A stretch of DNA of 64,000 nt, from positions 2,232,001-2,296,000 of the forward strand of contig NZ_CP048812.1 in the NCBI RefSeq assembly GCF_010977575.1. Direction: 5' to 3'. Every line of letters begins with the position of its first letter. The stretch's first letter is position 1. Positions 9,222-18,310 of this stretch are shown one piece after another. The notes under the pieces were generated by a model. That model was not told the DNA's origin. It saw only the letters and a list, made by a program, of their open reading frames with translations, and did not search any database. The stretch is from Halomonas socia. Lineage in GTDB: Bacteria > Pseudomonadota > Gammaproteobacteria > Pseudomonadales > Halomonadaceae. The position numbers and the translations under genes are program-made.

Positions 9222-10139
9222 ATGCCTGACAAGCTTGAGGATCTGCTGAAAGGTTCCGTGGACAGCCATGTTCATGCGTGCCCACACATCAATGAACGCC
9301 GTCTCGATGCTATTGCTGCCGTACGTCAAGCTGCTGAGGCCGGCATGGCTGGAATTGGCTTAATGGATAATTTCTCAAATAGCTCTGGCATGGCAGCACT
9401 AATAAAGAAAAACCTTACGTCAATTAATATAGATGGCGATATCGATGTGTTTGGGGGCCTAATAATGGAGCCGGCAGCTGGTGGTTTAAGTGTTGCTACG
9501 ACTCGTGCGGCCCTAGATTACGGCTATGCTGAAGGAGATGGTGCACGCTTCATATCCCTGCCAACTCATACGACTCGTCACGTGGCTAGATTAGAGGGAC
9601 GCAAGCCAAGTTACATTGAAGGTTGTTTTGGTATAGACGAAGGGCGCGAACTAAAAGACCCACTTCCAGCTATCCTTGATTTAATTGCAGAAAGGGATGT
9701 TGTTTTCAACACTGGACATCTTTCTGAAGAGGAAACGATTGCGATTGTTGGCGAAGCAAAGTTACGTGGGGTAGAGAGAATTCTTGTGCCGGCTAATACG
9801 TTTGATATCAGTACTGTAAAAAATTTATCTGATGCTGGAGCATTCGTGGAATTTTCGTTTTTTTCCGTATCACATGCGACTCGCGTGGGGCTTACCCATA
9901 TCGATTCAGAGAAGCATTTTATTCCACATATACCACTAAATGATATTGCTAAATTAATAAGCCTATCGGATAAGGAAAAAATTATAATATCGGGTGATTG
10001 TGGTGTTGGTGTACTACCTCCCCCCGTGGAAGGGCTGCGTTGTTTTGCTGCTGGCCTCTTCGCTTCTGGAGTTCCTCTAGATAGCTTGTCAATTATGATG
10101 AAAGACAATCCGAAGATGTTATTTAAAGTTGGCCTATAA
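9222..10139 (+). CDS. DUF6282-type metal-dependent hydrolase
   Basis: 305 residues. SVDSHVHACPHI gives the HxH metal site of the amidohydrolase superfamily near residue 12. FNTGHLSEEE (about residue 164) and IISGDCGVG (about residue 258) supply later His and Asp ligands. The size and these landmarks match the DUF6282 group of uncharacterised phosphotriesterase/amidohydrolase-like proteins. It is read away from the dehydrogenase operon and shares its AT-rich composition, so it likely belongs to the same pathway and hydrolyses an amide, lactone or cyclic intermediate. No experimental function is known to me for this family. Confidence 0.75.
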   Translation: MPDKLEDLLKGSVDSHVHACPHINERRLDAIAAVRQAAEAGMAGIGLMDNFSNSSGMAALIKKNLTSINIDGDIDVFGGLIMEPAAGGLSVATTRAALDYGYAEGDGARFISLPTHTTRHVARLEGRKPSYIEGCFGIDEGRELKDPLPAILDLIAERDVVFNTGHLSEEETIAIVGEAKLRGVERILVPANTFDISTVKNLSDAGAFVEFSFFSVSHATRVGLTHIDSEKHFIPHIPLNDIAKLISLSDKEKIIISGDCGVGVLPPPVEGLRCFAAGLFASGVPLDSLSIMMKDNPKMLFKVGL

Positions 10140-10272
10140 TGAACTCCAGTGGATTCGAAGTCGAAACCACGGAACCAATAAATATGACTTAACATATAAA
10201 CAAGGAGGTGCGCTTTTTAAAGAATATTAAAAACAAGGGGTTTTATCTCAAATTATTAACTAGGAATTTTCG

Positions 10273-11106
10273 ATGAAAAAGTATACCTATTTTTCTCCCA
10301 GTGGCGGTCATCCACCCCAAACTCAGCTGATTTCTGACCGAGCCGTGTTCACAGGATCCTACGCGGTGATACCCAAAGGGGTACTTCGCGATACCGTCAC
10401 CAGCAACCTGCCGTTCTGGGACAACACTCGGCTGTGGGTATTGGCGCGACCGCTCTCCGGCTTTGCCGAGACCTTTTCCCAGTACATCATGGAGGTGTCG
10501 CCAAACGGCGGCAGCGAGAAGCCCGAACTTGATCCCACCGCAGAAGGTGTGCTGTTCGTGGTGGAAGGCGAGATGATCTTAACGCTGGCTGGGGAGCGCC
10601 ATCACCTGACTGCAGGTGGCTATGCCTTCCTGCCCCCGGGTTGCCAGTGGCAACTGCGCAACGAGTCCGATGCTGCGGTACGCTTCCACTGGGTGCGCAA
10701 AGCCTATGAGTTCGTCGAGGGCATTGAGGTGCCGGAGGCGTTTGTGGTCAACGAGAATGATATTGCTCCGATCCCCATGCCGGATACAGACGAGCGCTGG
10801 GCTACCACCCGCTTCGTCGATCCGGCCGATGTGCGCCACGACATGCACGTCAATATCGTCACCTTCCAACCGGGAGCCGTGATCCCCTTTGATGAGACCC
10901 ACGTCATGGAGCATGGCCTCTATGTCCTCGAAGGCAAGGCGGTCTATCACCTGAATCAGGACTGGGTAGAGGTCGAGGCCGGCGACTTCATGTGGCTGCG
11001 CGCCTTCTGCCCTCAGGCCTGCTATGCAGGCGGGCCGGGGCCGTTCCGCTACATGCTTTATAAGGACGTCAACCGCCATGCGGCGCTGCGGCTCGGAAGC
11101 CGCTGA
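10273..11106 (+). CDS. allE: (S)-ureidoglycine aminohydrolase-like bicupin (AllE family)
   Basis: 277 residues with two cupin barrels, the first around GVLFVVEGEMILTLAGERH and the second around HVMEHGLYVLEGKAVYHLN. Acidic and His residues in the second barrel (FDETHVMEHG) match the manganese site of AllE. The N-terminal YTYFSPSGGHPPQTQL is typical of the family. AllE releases ammonia from (S)-ureidoglycine to give ureidoglycolate in allantoin breakdown. A short AGGAA lies before the ATG. The gene is clearly richer in GC than the upstream island, so it may have a separate origin. No allantoate amidohydrolase gene is visible nearby, which leaves its role here open. Confidence 0.83.
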   Translation: MKKYTYFSPSGGHPPQTQLISDRAVFTGSYAVIPKGVLRDTVTSNLPFWDNTRLWVLARPLSGFAETFSQYIMEVSPNGGSEKPELDPTAEGVLFVVEGEMILTLAGERHHLTAGGYAFLPPGCQWQLRNESDAAVRFHWVRKAYEFVEGIEVPEAFVVNENDIAPIPMPDTDERWATTRFVDPADVRHDMHVNIVTFQPGAVIPFDETHVMEHGLYVLEGKAVYHLNQDWVEVEAGDFMWLRAFCPQACYAGGPGPFRYMLYKDVNRHAALRLGSR

Positions 11107-11177
11107 CCATATGCCGGTCTAAGAGTGCTGGAGACAGGCTGAGATGGAATATGCCAGGGATGGCATTCGCACGCCGC

Positions 11178-11622
11178 TCAGTCTCGCATGGGAATGTCAT
11201 CTTCCCACCGGAAGCCGATACCACCGCCTTGCCAGACTCCGTCACTTGACGGATTGGGCCCTTGCATGTCGACGTGTTGCGGCAGCCCGAATCGCGGCGC
11301 ATGGTCTTGCACGCCGCGCACGGTACTGCGGTGCATGATCCGCAAGCCCTGCTCCTCTACGGGCAAATGGGCCTCGGGCGCAGCCCGATGCGCAACGGCG
11401 AGATTGTCGATGAATACGCAGTCGTTTTCCTGATACTCGTAGGCGGTGGTGTATCCGTTCTCCAGCCCGGCATTCAGGATATCGTTGTATTCATGACAGA
11501 GCCGCTGCATTTCGTCAGCATTCAACAGGCGAAAGGCATCTTCATCGGGTAGCTTTTCAATCACCGCCCCTGTCATGCCCAGATGCAACCAGATGCACTT
11601 GCGTTTTGATATGGGAATCCCT
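11178..11622 (-). pseudogene. C-terminal fragment of a TauD/TfdA-family dioxygenase
   Basis: About 140 residues read on the minus strand, beginning near KRKCIWLHLGMTGAVIEKLP. They contain FIDNLAVAHRAAPEAH and LRIMHRSTVRG, the distal iron-binding His and 2-oxoglutarate-binding Arg region of TauD-type Fe(II) dioxygenases. The N-terminal two-thirds, with the HxD part of the iron site, is missing. Immediately upstream on the same strand lies the start of an EamA-type exporter gene in another frame, so the two were probably neighbours joined by a deletion. Not functional as a dioxygenase. Confidence 0.75.
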
Positions 11623-11790
11623 TGATCTTCTAAAAATAACCAATATTACTAAAATGCTTACCATGCCGCGCCAGCTGACTAATGTTAGTGTGTCAAGTTG
11701 TAATAATCTTGTGAACAGACCAGCGGAGCTCCACAGTAATGTAGCTAGAAAAACCAGCGAAACCCCTTTTCCTTGGCTGCTTTCAATCAT
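11600..11790 (-). pseudogene. N-terminal fragment of an EamA-family (DMT) transporter
   Basis: MIESSQGKGVSLVFLAT and the following LLWSSAGLFTRLLQLDTLTL, then WRGMVSILVILVIF, are the first two membrane helices of a 10-helix EamA exporter. The reading then runs into TauD-like sequence in a different frame and stops at 11557. About 80% of the transporter is gone. The junction lies near 11605-11625; its exact base cannot be fixed without an intact relative. Confidence 0.65.
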
Positions 11791-12029
11791 TCAATCGGCC
11801 TTTATGAAGTTTAAAATATGTTACATTTTTGTACTGCATAATAAATGCCATTTGTTAGGCATTAAATGTCGTTAAATGGCCACTAGGCCGAAATTTAATG
11901 GCTTAGCATGCCTTCCTAGCGTCTCGAGAGTCGCATGGCGCGTTCCTAGAGGGGCTTAAAGGTGGGTATGCCAATATCTACTAGCATGCCGGCTCGGGCA
12001 GCGCTGTGTCAGTGCCGTGCCACGCCAAT
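11791..12029. other. Intergenic sequence at the edge of the island
   Basis: 239 bp between the EamA remnant and the left transposon end. The part near the remnant is AT-rich and could hold its old promoter. GC content rises toward 12029. No gene or repeat was recognised, and the last bases show no match to the istB stub found beyond the right transposon end. Confidence 0.5.
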
Positions 12030-12054
12030 TGTCATTCACAGAAGACGATTGCAC
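12030..12054 (+). repeat. Tn402-type terminal inverted repeat, tni end
   Basis: Begins TGTCATTCACAGAAGACGAT and pairs with the complement of 19011-19035 at 21 of 25 positions. It lies beside tniA, as in Tn5053. Confidence 0.88.
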
Positions 12055-12172
12055 CAATTGATCGGGTGCAACGCCCATGGTGCAGACGGCTCCTGACAGC
12101 CCCGTATCAGCAGTCGCCCCCACCAACCTCGACTATGCTCAATACTCGTTTGCACCAAAGCGAAGTGTGGGC

Positions 12173-13841
12173 ATGGAGTCAGACACATCACCAATTGTCG
12201 AGCGAGGCGTGGTTACCCTATCCGACGAGGCATGGGCACAGGCCCGGCACCGAACGGAAATCATTGGGCCACTGGCTACGCTTGAGGTGGTGGGGCATGA
12301 AGCCGCCGACGCCGCTGCTCAAGCGCTTGGCCTGTCCCGACGGCAGGTGTATGTCCTGATCCGCCGTGCCCGGCAAGGCACTGGCCTCGTGACGGACCTG
12401 GCTCCCGGCCGATCCGGCGGCGGGAAAGGCAAGGGGCGTCTGTCGGAGCCGGTCGAACGAATCATCCGCGAGCTGCTGCAAAAGCGCTTCCTGACCAAGC
12501 AGAAGCGCGTTTCACCGCGAGGTCGCACAGGCGTGCAAAGCGCAACAGCTGCGGGTGCCTGCGCGGAATACCGTGGCCCGACGGATCGCCGACCTTGATC
12601 CTCTCAAGGCCACTCGCCGCCGGGAAGGCCAGGATGCGTCCCGCGACCTGCAAGGTGTCGGCGGCGTCCCACCCGTTGTTACCGCGCCGTTGGAACAAGT
12701 GCAGATCGACCACACGGTCATCGACCTGGTCGTCGTGGACGAGCGTGACCGGCAACCCATAGGCCGTCCGTACCTGACCATCGCTATCGATACATTCAGC
12801 CGCTGCGTGCTCGGCATGGTGGTCACGCTGGAAGCCCCATCCGCCGTCTCGGTCGGCCTGTGCCTTGCGCATGTCGCCTGCGACAAGCGTCCCTGGCTGG
12901 AGGGGATGGACGTGGAGATGGACTGGCCGATGAGCGGGAAGCCCAAGCAGCTTTATCTGGACAACGCGGCCGAGTTCAAGAGCGAGGCCCTGCGCCGAGG
13001 CTGCGAGCAGCATGGCATCCAGTTGGACTACCGCCCGCCCAGGCAGCCGCACTACGGCGGCATCGTGGAACGAATCATCGGCACGGCGATGCAGATGATC
13101 CATGATGAGCTGCCGGGGACGACCTTCTCCAATCCAGGCCAGCGCGGGGAGTACGACTCCGAGAACAAGGCCGTCCTGACTCTGCGCGAGCTGGAGCGCT
13201 GGCTCGCGTTGGCAGTCGGCACCTATCACGGCTCGGTGCACAACAGCCTGCTCCAGCCGCCGGCCGCGTGCTGGACCGAGGCGGTGACGCGTGTCGGCAT
13301 ACCTGTCATCGTCACCCGCTCTACGGCGTTTCTGGTCGATTTCCTGCCGGTCATCCGCCGCACTCTGACGCGAACCGGCTTCGTCATCGACCACATTCAC
13401 TACTATGCCGACGCGCTCAAGCCGTGGATTGCGCGGCGCGACCGCTTGCCCGCCTTCCTGATCCGGCGAGACCCGCGCGACATTAGCCGCATCTGGGTAT
13501 TGGAGCCGGAAGGCCAGCACTACCTGGAAATCCCCTACCGCACCCTGTCCCATCCGGCCGTCACGCTCTGGGAGCAACGCCAGGCCGTGGCGCGGTTGCG
13601 TCAGCTAGGACGCGAACAGGTAGACGAGTCATCACTGTTTCGCATGATCGAGCAGATGCGTGACATCGTAACCACCGCGCAGCAGACCACGCGCAAAGCG
13701 CGGCGCGATGCGGATCGTCGTCGTCATCTCAAGGCGTCGGCTCCGCCTGTCAAGCCTGATCCGCCGGACACGGATATGGCTGATTCGCAGACGGGGAGCC
13801 AACCGCCAGCCAAGCCGTTCGACCAGGTCGAGGAGTGGTAG
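12173..13841 (+). pseudogene. tniA: TniA, DDE transposase of Tn402/Tn5053 type, frameshifted
   Basis: The first segment (12173 to about 12515) encodes the N-terminal helix-turn-helix region (AQALGLSRRQVYVLIRRARQ). The second, in another frame to 13841, encodes the integrase-type core with VQIDHTVIDLVVVDERDRQ, YLDNAAEFKSEALRRG and PHYGGIVERIIGT holding the catalytic D, D and E. Compared with Tn5053 TniA as I recall it, about 11 bp are missing between KQKR and FHREV (near 12516), which shifts the frame. This is not a homopolymer, so it looks like a real deletion. TniA normally cuts and joins the transposon ends together with TniB and TniQ. The rest of the protein is well preserved. Confidence 0.87.
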
Positions 13842-13843
13842 CC

Positions 13844-14751
13844 GTGGACGAATATCACTTCATCGACTTGTCCCATCTGCTGCCGGCGGCGCAGGGTTTG
13901 GCCCGGCTGCCGGCGGGCGAGCGCATCCAGCGCATTCGCGCCGACCGCTGGATCGGCTATCCGCGTGCCGTCGAAGCGTTGAACCGGCTGCAAACCCTGT
14001 ATGCGTGGCCGAACAAACAGCGCATGCCTACCTGCTGCTGGTTGGCCCGACCAACAACGGCAAGTCGATGATCATCGAGAAGTTCCGGCGCACGCATCCG
14101 GTCAGCTCCGACGCTGACCAGGAGCAAATTCCAGTGCTGGTCGTGCAGATGCCGTCCGAGCCGTCGGTGATCCGCTTCTACGTGGCTCTGCTTGCCGCGA
14201 TGGGCGCGCCATTGCGCCCGCGCCCACGGTTGCCGGAAATGGAGCAACTGGCGTTGGGGTTGTTGCGAAAGGTCGGCGTGCACCTGCTGGTGATTGATGA
14301 GCTACACAACGTCCTGGCTGGCAACAGCGTGAACCGGCGAGAATTCCTCAATCTTCTGCGTTTTCTCGGCAACGAGCTGCGCATTCCGCTGGTCGGGGTC
14401 GGCACGCGCGACGCCTACCTGGCCATCCGCTCGGACGACCAGTTGGAGAGCCGGTTCGAGCCCATGATGCTCCCGTTGTGGGAAGCTAACGACGATTGCT
14501 GCTCATTGCTGGCCAGCTTCGCCGCTTCGCTTCCGCTGCGGAGGCACTCCCCGATTGCCACGCCGGACATGGCCCGCTACCTGCTCACCCGCTGTGAGGG
14601 CACCATCGGCGAACTGGCGCACCTGCTGATGGCGGCAGCGGTCGCCGCCGTGGAGAGCGGCGAGGAAGCCATCAACCACCGCACGCTCAGCATGGCCGAT
14701 TACATCGGCCCCGGAGAGCGGCGACGCCAGTTCGAGCGGGAGCTGATGTGA
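13844..14751 (+). pseudogene. tniB: TniB, AAA+ ATPase of Tn402/Tn5053 type, frameshifted
   Basis: The GTG start at 13844, three bases after the tniA stop, gives MDEYHFIDLSHLLPAAQGLA. The frame breaks after NKQRMP near 14028, and the other frame continues LLLVGPTNNGKSMI (Walker A), LLVIDELHNVLAG (Walker B) and VGVGTRDAYLAI to 14751. One extra base at that point (A after CCT, or C before TAC) would rejoin the two parts. TniB is the ATP-dependent target-selection partner of TniA. The stop overlaps the tniQ start (ATGA). The lesion could be real or a sequencing error. Confidence 0.86.
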
Positions 14752-15917
14752 GACCGGCGCCACGCTGGCCGCTGCATCCGTCGCCTTGGGAAGGCGAAGC
14801 CTTGTCGTCATGGCTTCATCGTATCGCCGCTTGCTATCAGATGGAGGTGCGCGACCTGCTGGAACACGATCTCGGTCACGGCCAGGTCGATGACCTGGAT
14901 ACCGCGCCACCGTTGTCGTTGCTGACGGTGCTCTCCCAGCGCAGCGGCATCGAGCTGGACCGGCTGCGCTGCATGAGCGTTGCCGGTTGGGTGCCATGGT
15001 TGCTGGACAGCCTCGATGACCAGATTCCGGCTGCCCTGGAAACCTATGCGTTCCAGTTCTCGGTGCTGCTACCGAGACACAAACGTAAAATCAGAACAGT
15101 CGCACGTTGGCGGGCCTGGCTACCACGTCAGCCGATTAACCGGGCCTGCCCGCTCTGCCTGAACGATCCGGCGGATCAAGCCATATTGCTCGCATGGAAG
15201 CTGCCCCTGATGCTGAGCTGCCCGCTGCATGGCTGCTGGCTGGAGGCCTATTGGGGAGTACCTGGGCGGTTTCTCAGGTGGGAGAACACCGACCCTTCAC
15301 CTCGCGCAGCCAGCGAAGCGATTACGGTGATGGACCGGCGCACCTGGCAGGCGATGACAACGGGCTACGTTGAGCTGCCGCGCCGGCGCATCCACGCCGG
15401 CCTCTGGTTTCGGATGCTACGCACGCTGCTCGATGAGCTGAACACCCCGCTTTCGATGTGCGGACCCTACGCGGGATATCTCCGCCATGTCTGGGAAGGC
15501 TGCGGGTATTCGCTGCGCGCTGGACAAAGTCTATGGCGACCGTATGAAACCCTGGACCCAGCAGTGCGGTTCCAGATGCTGGAAGCGGCGGCAACGGCAA
15601 TCCACTTGATCGAGTCGAGGGTGATAAGCCCACCTGGGGAGCAGGCAACGCTATTCTGGTCGGAGCCGCAGACCGAGTTCACCAACGGCCTGCCCGCGAA
15701 GGAGCGGATGCAGGAGCCCATCAACTACTGGCAGGAGGCGGTTAAGGCGATCAACGAAGCCGTCGCCGAAGCGCGGCACAACCCCGAGACGGCCCGCTCA
15801 CTGTTCGCGCTGGCAGCCTATGGGAAGCGAGACTCAGAGTCCCTGGAACGTCTGCGCGCCGAGTTTGCCCAGGAGGGCATTCCGCCGGAATTCCTGTCAC
15901 ATTATGAGCTCGATTGA
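14748..15917 (+). CDS. tniQ: TniQ, transposition accessory protein
   Basis: An intact 389-residue protein with the family N-terminus RWPLHPSPWEGEALSSWLHR and a zinc-finger-like cysteine set (NRACPLCL, then LMLSCPLHGCWLEAYW, about residues 131-165). TniQ/TnsD-type proteins help target selection in Tn402/Tn5053 and Tn7-like elements. The ATG overlaps the tniB stop by 4 bp, implying coupled translation. The gene is followed by the res site. Confidence 0.92.
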   Translation: MRPAPRWPLHPSPWEGEALSSWLHRIAACYQMEVRDLLEHDLGHGQVDDLDTAPPLSLLTVLSQRSGIELDRLRCMSVAGWVPWLLDSLDDQIPAALETYAFQFSVLLPRHKRKIRTVARWRAWLPRQPINRACPLCLNDPADQAILLAWKLPLMLSCPLHGCWLEAYWGVPGRFLRWENTDPSPRAASEAITVMDRRTWQAMTTGYVELPRRRIHAGLWFRMLRTLLDELNTPLSMCGPYAGYLRHVWEGCGYSLRAGQSLWRPYETLDPAVRFQMLEAAATAIHLIESRVISPPGEQATLFWSEPQTEFTNGLPAKERMQEPINYWQEAVKAINEAVAEARHNPETARSLFALAAYGKRDSESLERLRAEFAQEGIPPEFLSHYELD

Positions 15918-16025
15918 TCCTTTGCAGGTCATAAAATAAATGACTGGTTAAGTGACAAATTTTGACGGTCTGAGATTCCTGGCGCACACTGTCACATAAT
16001 CGATCGTTTATGTGATGGCTATCAT
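15918..16025. promoter_or_regulatory. Putative res (cointegrate resolution) site
   Basis: 108 bp between tniQ and the resolvase gene, where Tn5053-type res sites lie. It holds TCACATAA (15992-15999) paired with TTATGTGA (16008-16015) across 8 bp, and a second weak pair GTCAT...ATGAC at 15928-15944. It probably also contains the tniR promoter. Confidence 0.7.
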
Positions 16026-16646
16026 ATGCTCATTGGCTACATGCGAGTGTCGAAAGCGGATGGGTCTCAAGCCACCCACCTCCAGCGCGATGCGCTGATC
16101 GAAGCGGGGATCGACCCGTTGCACATCTATGAAGACCAGGCCTCCGGCAAGCGAGAAGACCGCCCAGGGCTGGCGAACTGCCTCAAGGCCCTTCGACCGG
16201 AGGACACGCTGGTAGTATGGAAGCTGGATCGACTCGGGCGCGACTTGCGCCATCTGATTAATACTGTGCATGAACTCACTGGCCGCGGCGTGGGCCTGAA
16301 GGTCCTGACCGGTCATGGAGCGGCCATCGACACGACGACTGCTGCTGGCAAGCTGGTGTTCGGGGTCTTTGCGGCCTTGTCAGAATTCGAGCGTGAATTG
16401 ATCTCTGAACGGACGCAGGCGGGACTCGCATCGGCACGGGCACGAGGCCGGAAAGGTGGGCGACCTTACAAGATGACGGCCGCCAAGCTGCGATTGGCCA
16501 TGGCGGCGATGGGCAAGCCGGAAACGAAGGTCAGTGACCTCTGCCAAGAGTTGGGTATCACTCGGCAGACGCTGTACCGGCACATTTCCCCCCAGGGGGA
16601 GTTGCGCCCGGATGGGATGAAGCTGCTCTCCCGAAGTTCAGCCTGA
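16026..16646 (+). CDS. tniR: TniR serine resolvase
   Basis: 206 residues. MLIGYMRVSKADGSQ carries the catalytic serine (Ser10) of the resolvase/invertase family. QASGKREDRPGL and WKLDRLGRDLRHL hold the conserved arginines. The C-terminal helix-turn-helix is VSDLCQELGITRQTLYRHIS. It resolves cointegrates at res during transposition. No lesions are visible, unlike tniA and tniB. Confidence 0.95.
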   Translation: MLIGYMRVSKADGSQATHLQRDALIEAGIDPLHIYEDQASGKREDRPGLANCLKALRPEDTLVVWKLDRLGRDLRHLINTVHELTGRGVGLKVLTGHGAAIDTTTAAGKLVFGVFAALSEFERELISERTQAGLASARARGRKGGRPYKMTAAKLRLAMAAMGKPETKVSDLCQELGITRQTLYRHISPQGELRPDGMKLLSRSSA

Positions 16647-16722
16647 TGGGCGCCTTAGTCCAACAGGCATTTATCCACCATGCTCCGAACGGCGAAAAAT
16701 GCTGAACAGTTGGAGAAAGATA

Positions 16723-17226
16723 ATGAGTGAAAATCGTATTCGAAGTAGAGAATGGGCGAGTTTGCCATTCTATGATCCTGGGGGTGTGCTTCGAGGAAAC
16801 ACGAGCCACCCTGATATAGGCTTTATTCCCAATGGGAACCGACGCGACTGGAAGCCATTACGCGGAAATGTGTTGAACCAAAAGCGACAATGACTTGATG
16901 CGGCCATATTTACATATGGTCTTGAGAAAGCGCTTGGGATCGATGCCTGCATGGCATGTTACGAGGCGGAGGATTTCGATTTTCTAGTACGTTGGCCACG
17001 TGATGACACGCAATACATATGTCCTGTCCAACTCAAAGAGCTAGTGCCAGAACATCTGAATAAGGACGCTGACTTGAACGCCCTCATCGGCGGGTTGACG
17101 CGGTGCGGCGGTTCGAAAGACACGGTGCTCGCGGTTAAGCTCAATAGGGCAGGAAAGTTCGATCCGATAACATTGGAAATTCCAGAACTTCCGTTCAGCC
17201 AAGTTTGGCTGTTCGGATCAACAAGA
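16723..17226 (+). pseudogene. Passenger gene of unknown function, internal stop and 3' truncation
   Basis: A GGAGAAAGATA ribosome-binding site precedes ATG 16723. The frame reads MSENRIRSREWASLPFYD to NQKRQ, meets TGA at 16891-16893, then continues in the same frame (LDAAIFTYGLEKALGI, EDFDFLVRWPRDD, ICPVQLKELVP) until the IS30-type element. TGG in place of TGA would give QWLDAAIF, so a nonsense mutation is likely. The D...QLK arrangement (FDFLVRW, then PVQLKEL) resembles PD-(D/E)xK nuclease cores with a Q variant, but this is a weak inference. The C-terminus is lost at the IS30 end. I do not recognise the family by name. Confidence 0.6.
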
Positions 17227-18310
17227 GCGGTCTCAATGACGAAGTGCAACACCTGACCCATCAGGTACGGTATTGCCATGACTCATTGCTATTGCCACCT
17301 CACTGCTGAAGACAGAGCCGCCATCATGCTGATGCAGGCTCACCACTCGATTCGAACCATCGCGCGGCGACTGGGACGTGCTCCCAGCACCATCTCACGG
17401 GAACTGGCACGCCACACGATCAGGCCTGATATGGCCTATGACGCCAGTCTCGCCGGATACCGAGCTCAGCTAACTCGCTGTCGACCCAAACTGCATCTCG
17501 ATGGTGAGCTATTCGAATTGGTGGCCCATCTGCTGCGCAAGTACTGGTCACCACAGCAGATAGCCAGCACACTGAAAGCTATGTTCCCTGATGATACTGA
17601 CCACCGGGTCTCACACGAAGCGATCTATAATGCGCTCTACGTCATGCCTCGCGGCTCGCTCAAGAAGGAGCTGATCGCTTGTCTGCGGCAAGGCAAAGGT
17701 AAGCGACGCCCTCGCAGCCGTGGCACGGATCGGCGGCAACAGATCCCGGACCTGGTCAGCATCCACCTACGGCCTCCTGAAATCGAAGATCGGCTGATGC
17801 CGGGTCACTGGGAAGGCGACCTCATCATTGGCGCCAACAATCGCTCTGCCGTCGGTACGCTGGTGGAGCGCACCACGCGGCTGGTAATCCTGGCGAAAGT
17901 CGATGGCACCACAGCCACGGCGGCGGCCGTCGGCTTCAGCGACAAGCTCAATGAGGTGCCTCAGTCTCTGCGCCTGTCCATGACGTACGACCAAGGCAGA
18001 GAAATGGTGAAGCATGCCGAGATCACTCAGAAGACCGGCACCGCCATCTACTTCGCTGACCCGCATAGCCCATGGCAGCGTGGGTCCAACGAGAACACCA
18101 ATGGGCTGTTGCGGCAGTACCTGCCGAAGGGCACGGATCTGTCGGTCTACAGCCAGGAAGAACTCGATGAGATTGCCGACTCACTGAATACACGGCCGCG
18201 CAAGACGCTGGACTGGCGAACACCGCTGGAGGTCTATGCCGAGGTGCTCAAGAAATCCGTCGCTGGTCCGAGCATCATTCAATAGCGTTGCGCTTGGAAC
18301 TTGAGACCGC
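17227..18310 (+). mobile_element. IS30-family insertion sequence
   Basis: The outer ends are GCGGTCTCAA (17227-17236) and its complement TTGAGACCGC (18301-18310). The pairing extends imperfectly inward over about 26 bp, and the 1084-bp size suits the IS30 family. No target duplication could be assigned with confidence. The element ends two unrelated broken genes that converge on it, which suggests an IS-mediated deletion of passenger DNA. Confidence 0.85.
17278..18285 (+). CDS. IS30-family transposase
   Basis: 335 residues and apparently intact. The N-terminal helix-turn-helix RTIARRLGRAPSTISRELAR is diagnostic. The DDE core shows MPGHWEGDLIIGANNRSAVG, MTYDQGREM and PWQRGSNENTNGLLRQYLPK, with the catalytic D, D and E in the expected places. 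The C-terminal LNTRPRKTLDWRTPLEVYAE is the usual family tail. Likely active. Confidence 0.95.
   Translation: MTHCYCHLTAEDRAAIMLMQAHHSIRTIARRLGRAPSTISRELARHTIRPDMAYDASLAGYRAQLTRCRPKLHLDGELFELVAHLLRKYWSPQQIASTLKAMFPDDTDHRVSHEAIYNALYVMPRGSLKKELIACLRQGKGKRRPRSRGTDRRQQIPDLVSIHLRPPEIEDRLMPGHWEGDLIIGANNRSAVGTLVERTTRLVILAKVDGTTATAAAVGFSDKLNEVPQSLRLSMTYDQGREMVKHAEITQKTGTAIYFADPHSPWQRGSNENTNGLLRQYLPKGTDLSVYSQEELDEIADSLNTRPRKTLDWRTPLEVYAEVLKKSVAGPSIIQ

Noticed and set aside
12462..13577. A minus-strand frame of 371 codons across tniA
   Set aside because: It is antisense to the well-conserved TniA core and shows no recognisable domain.
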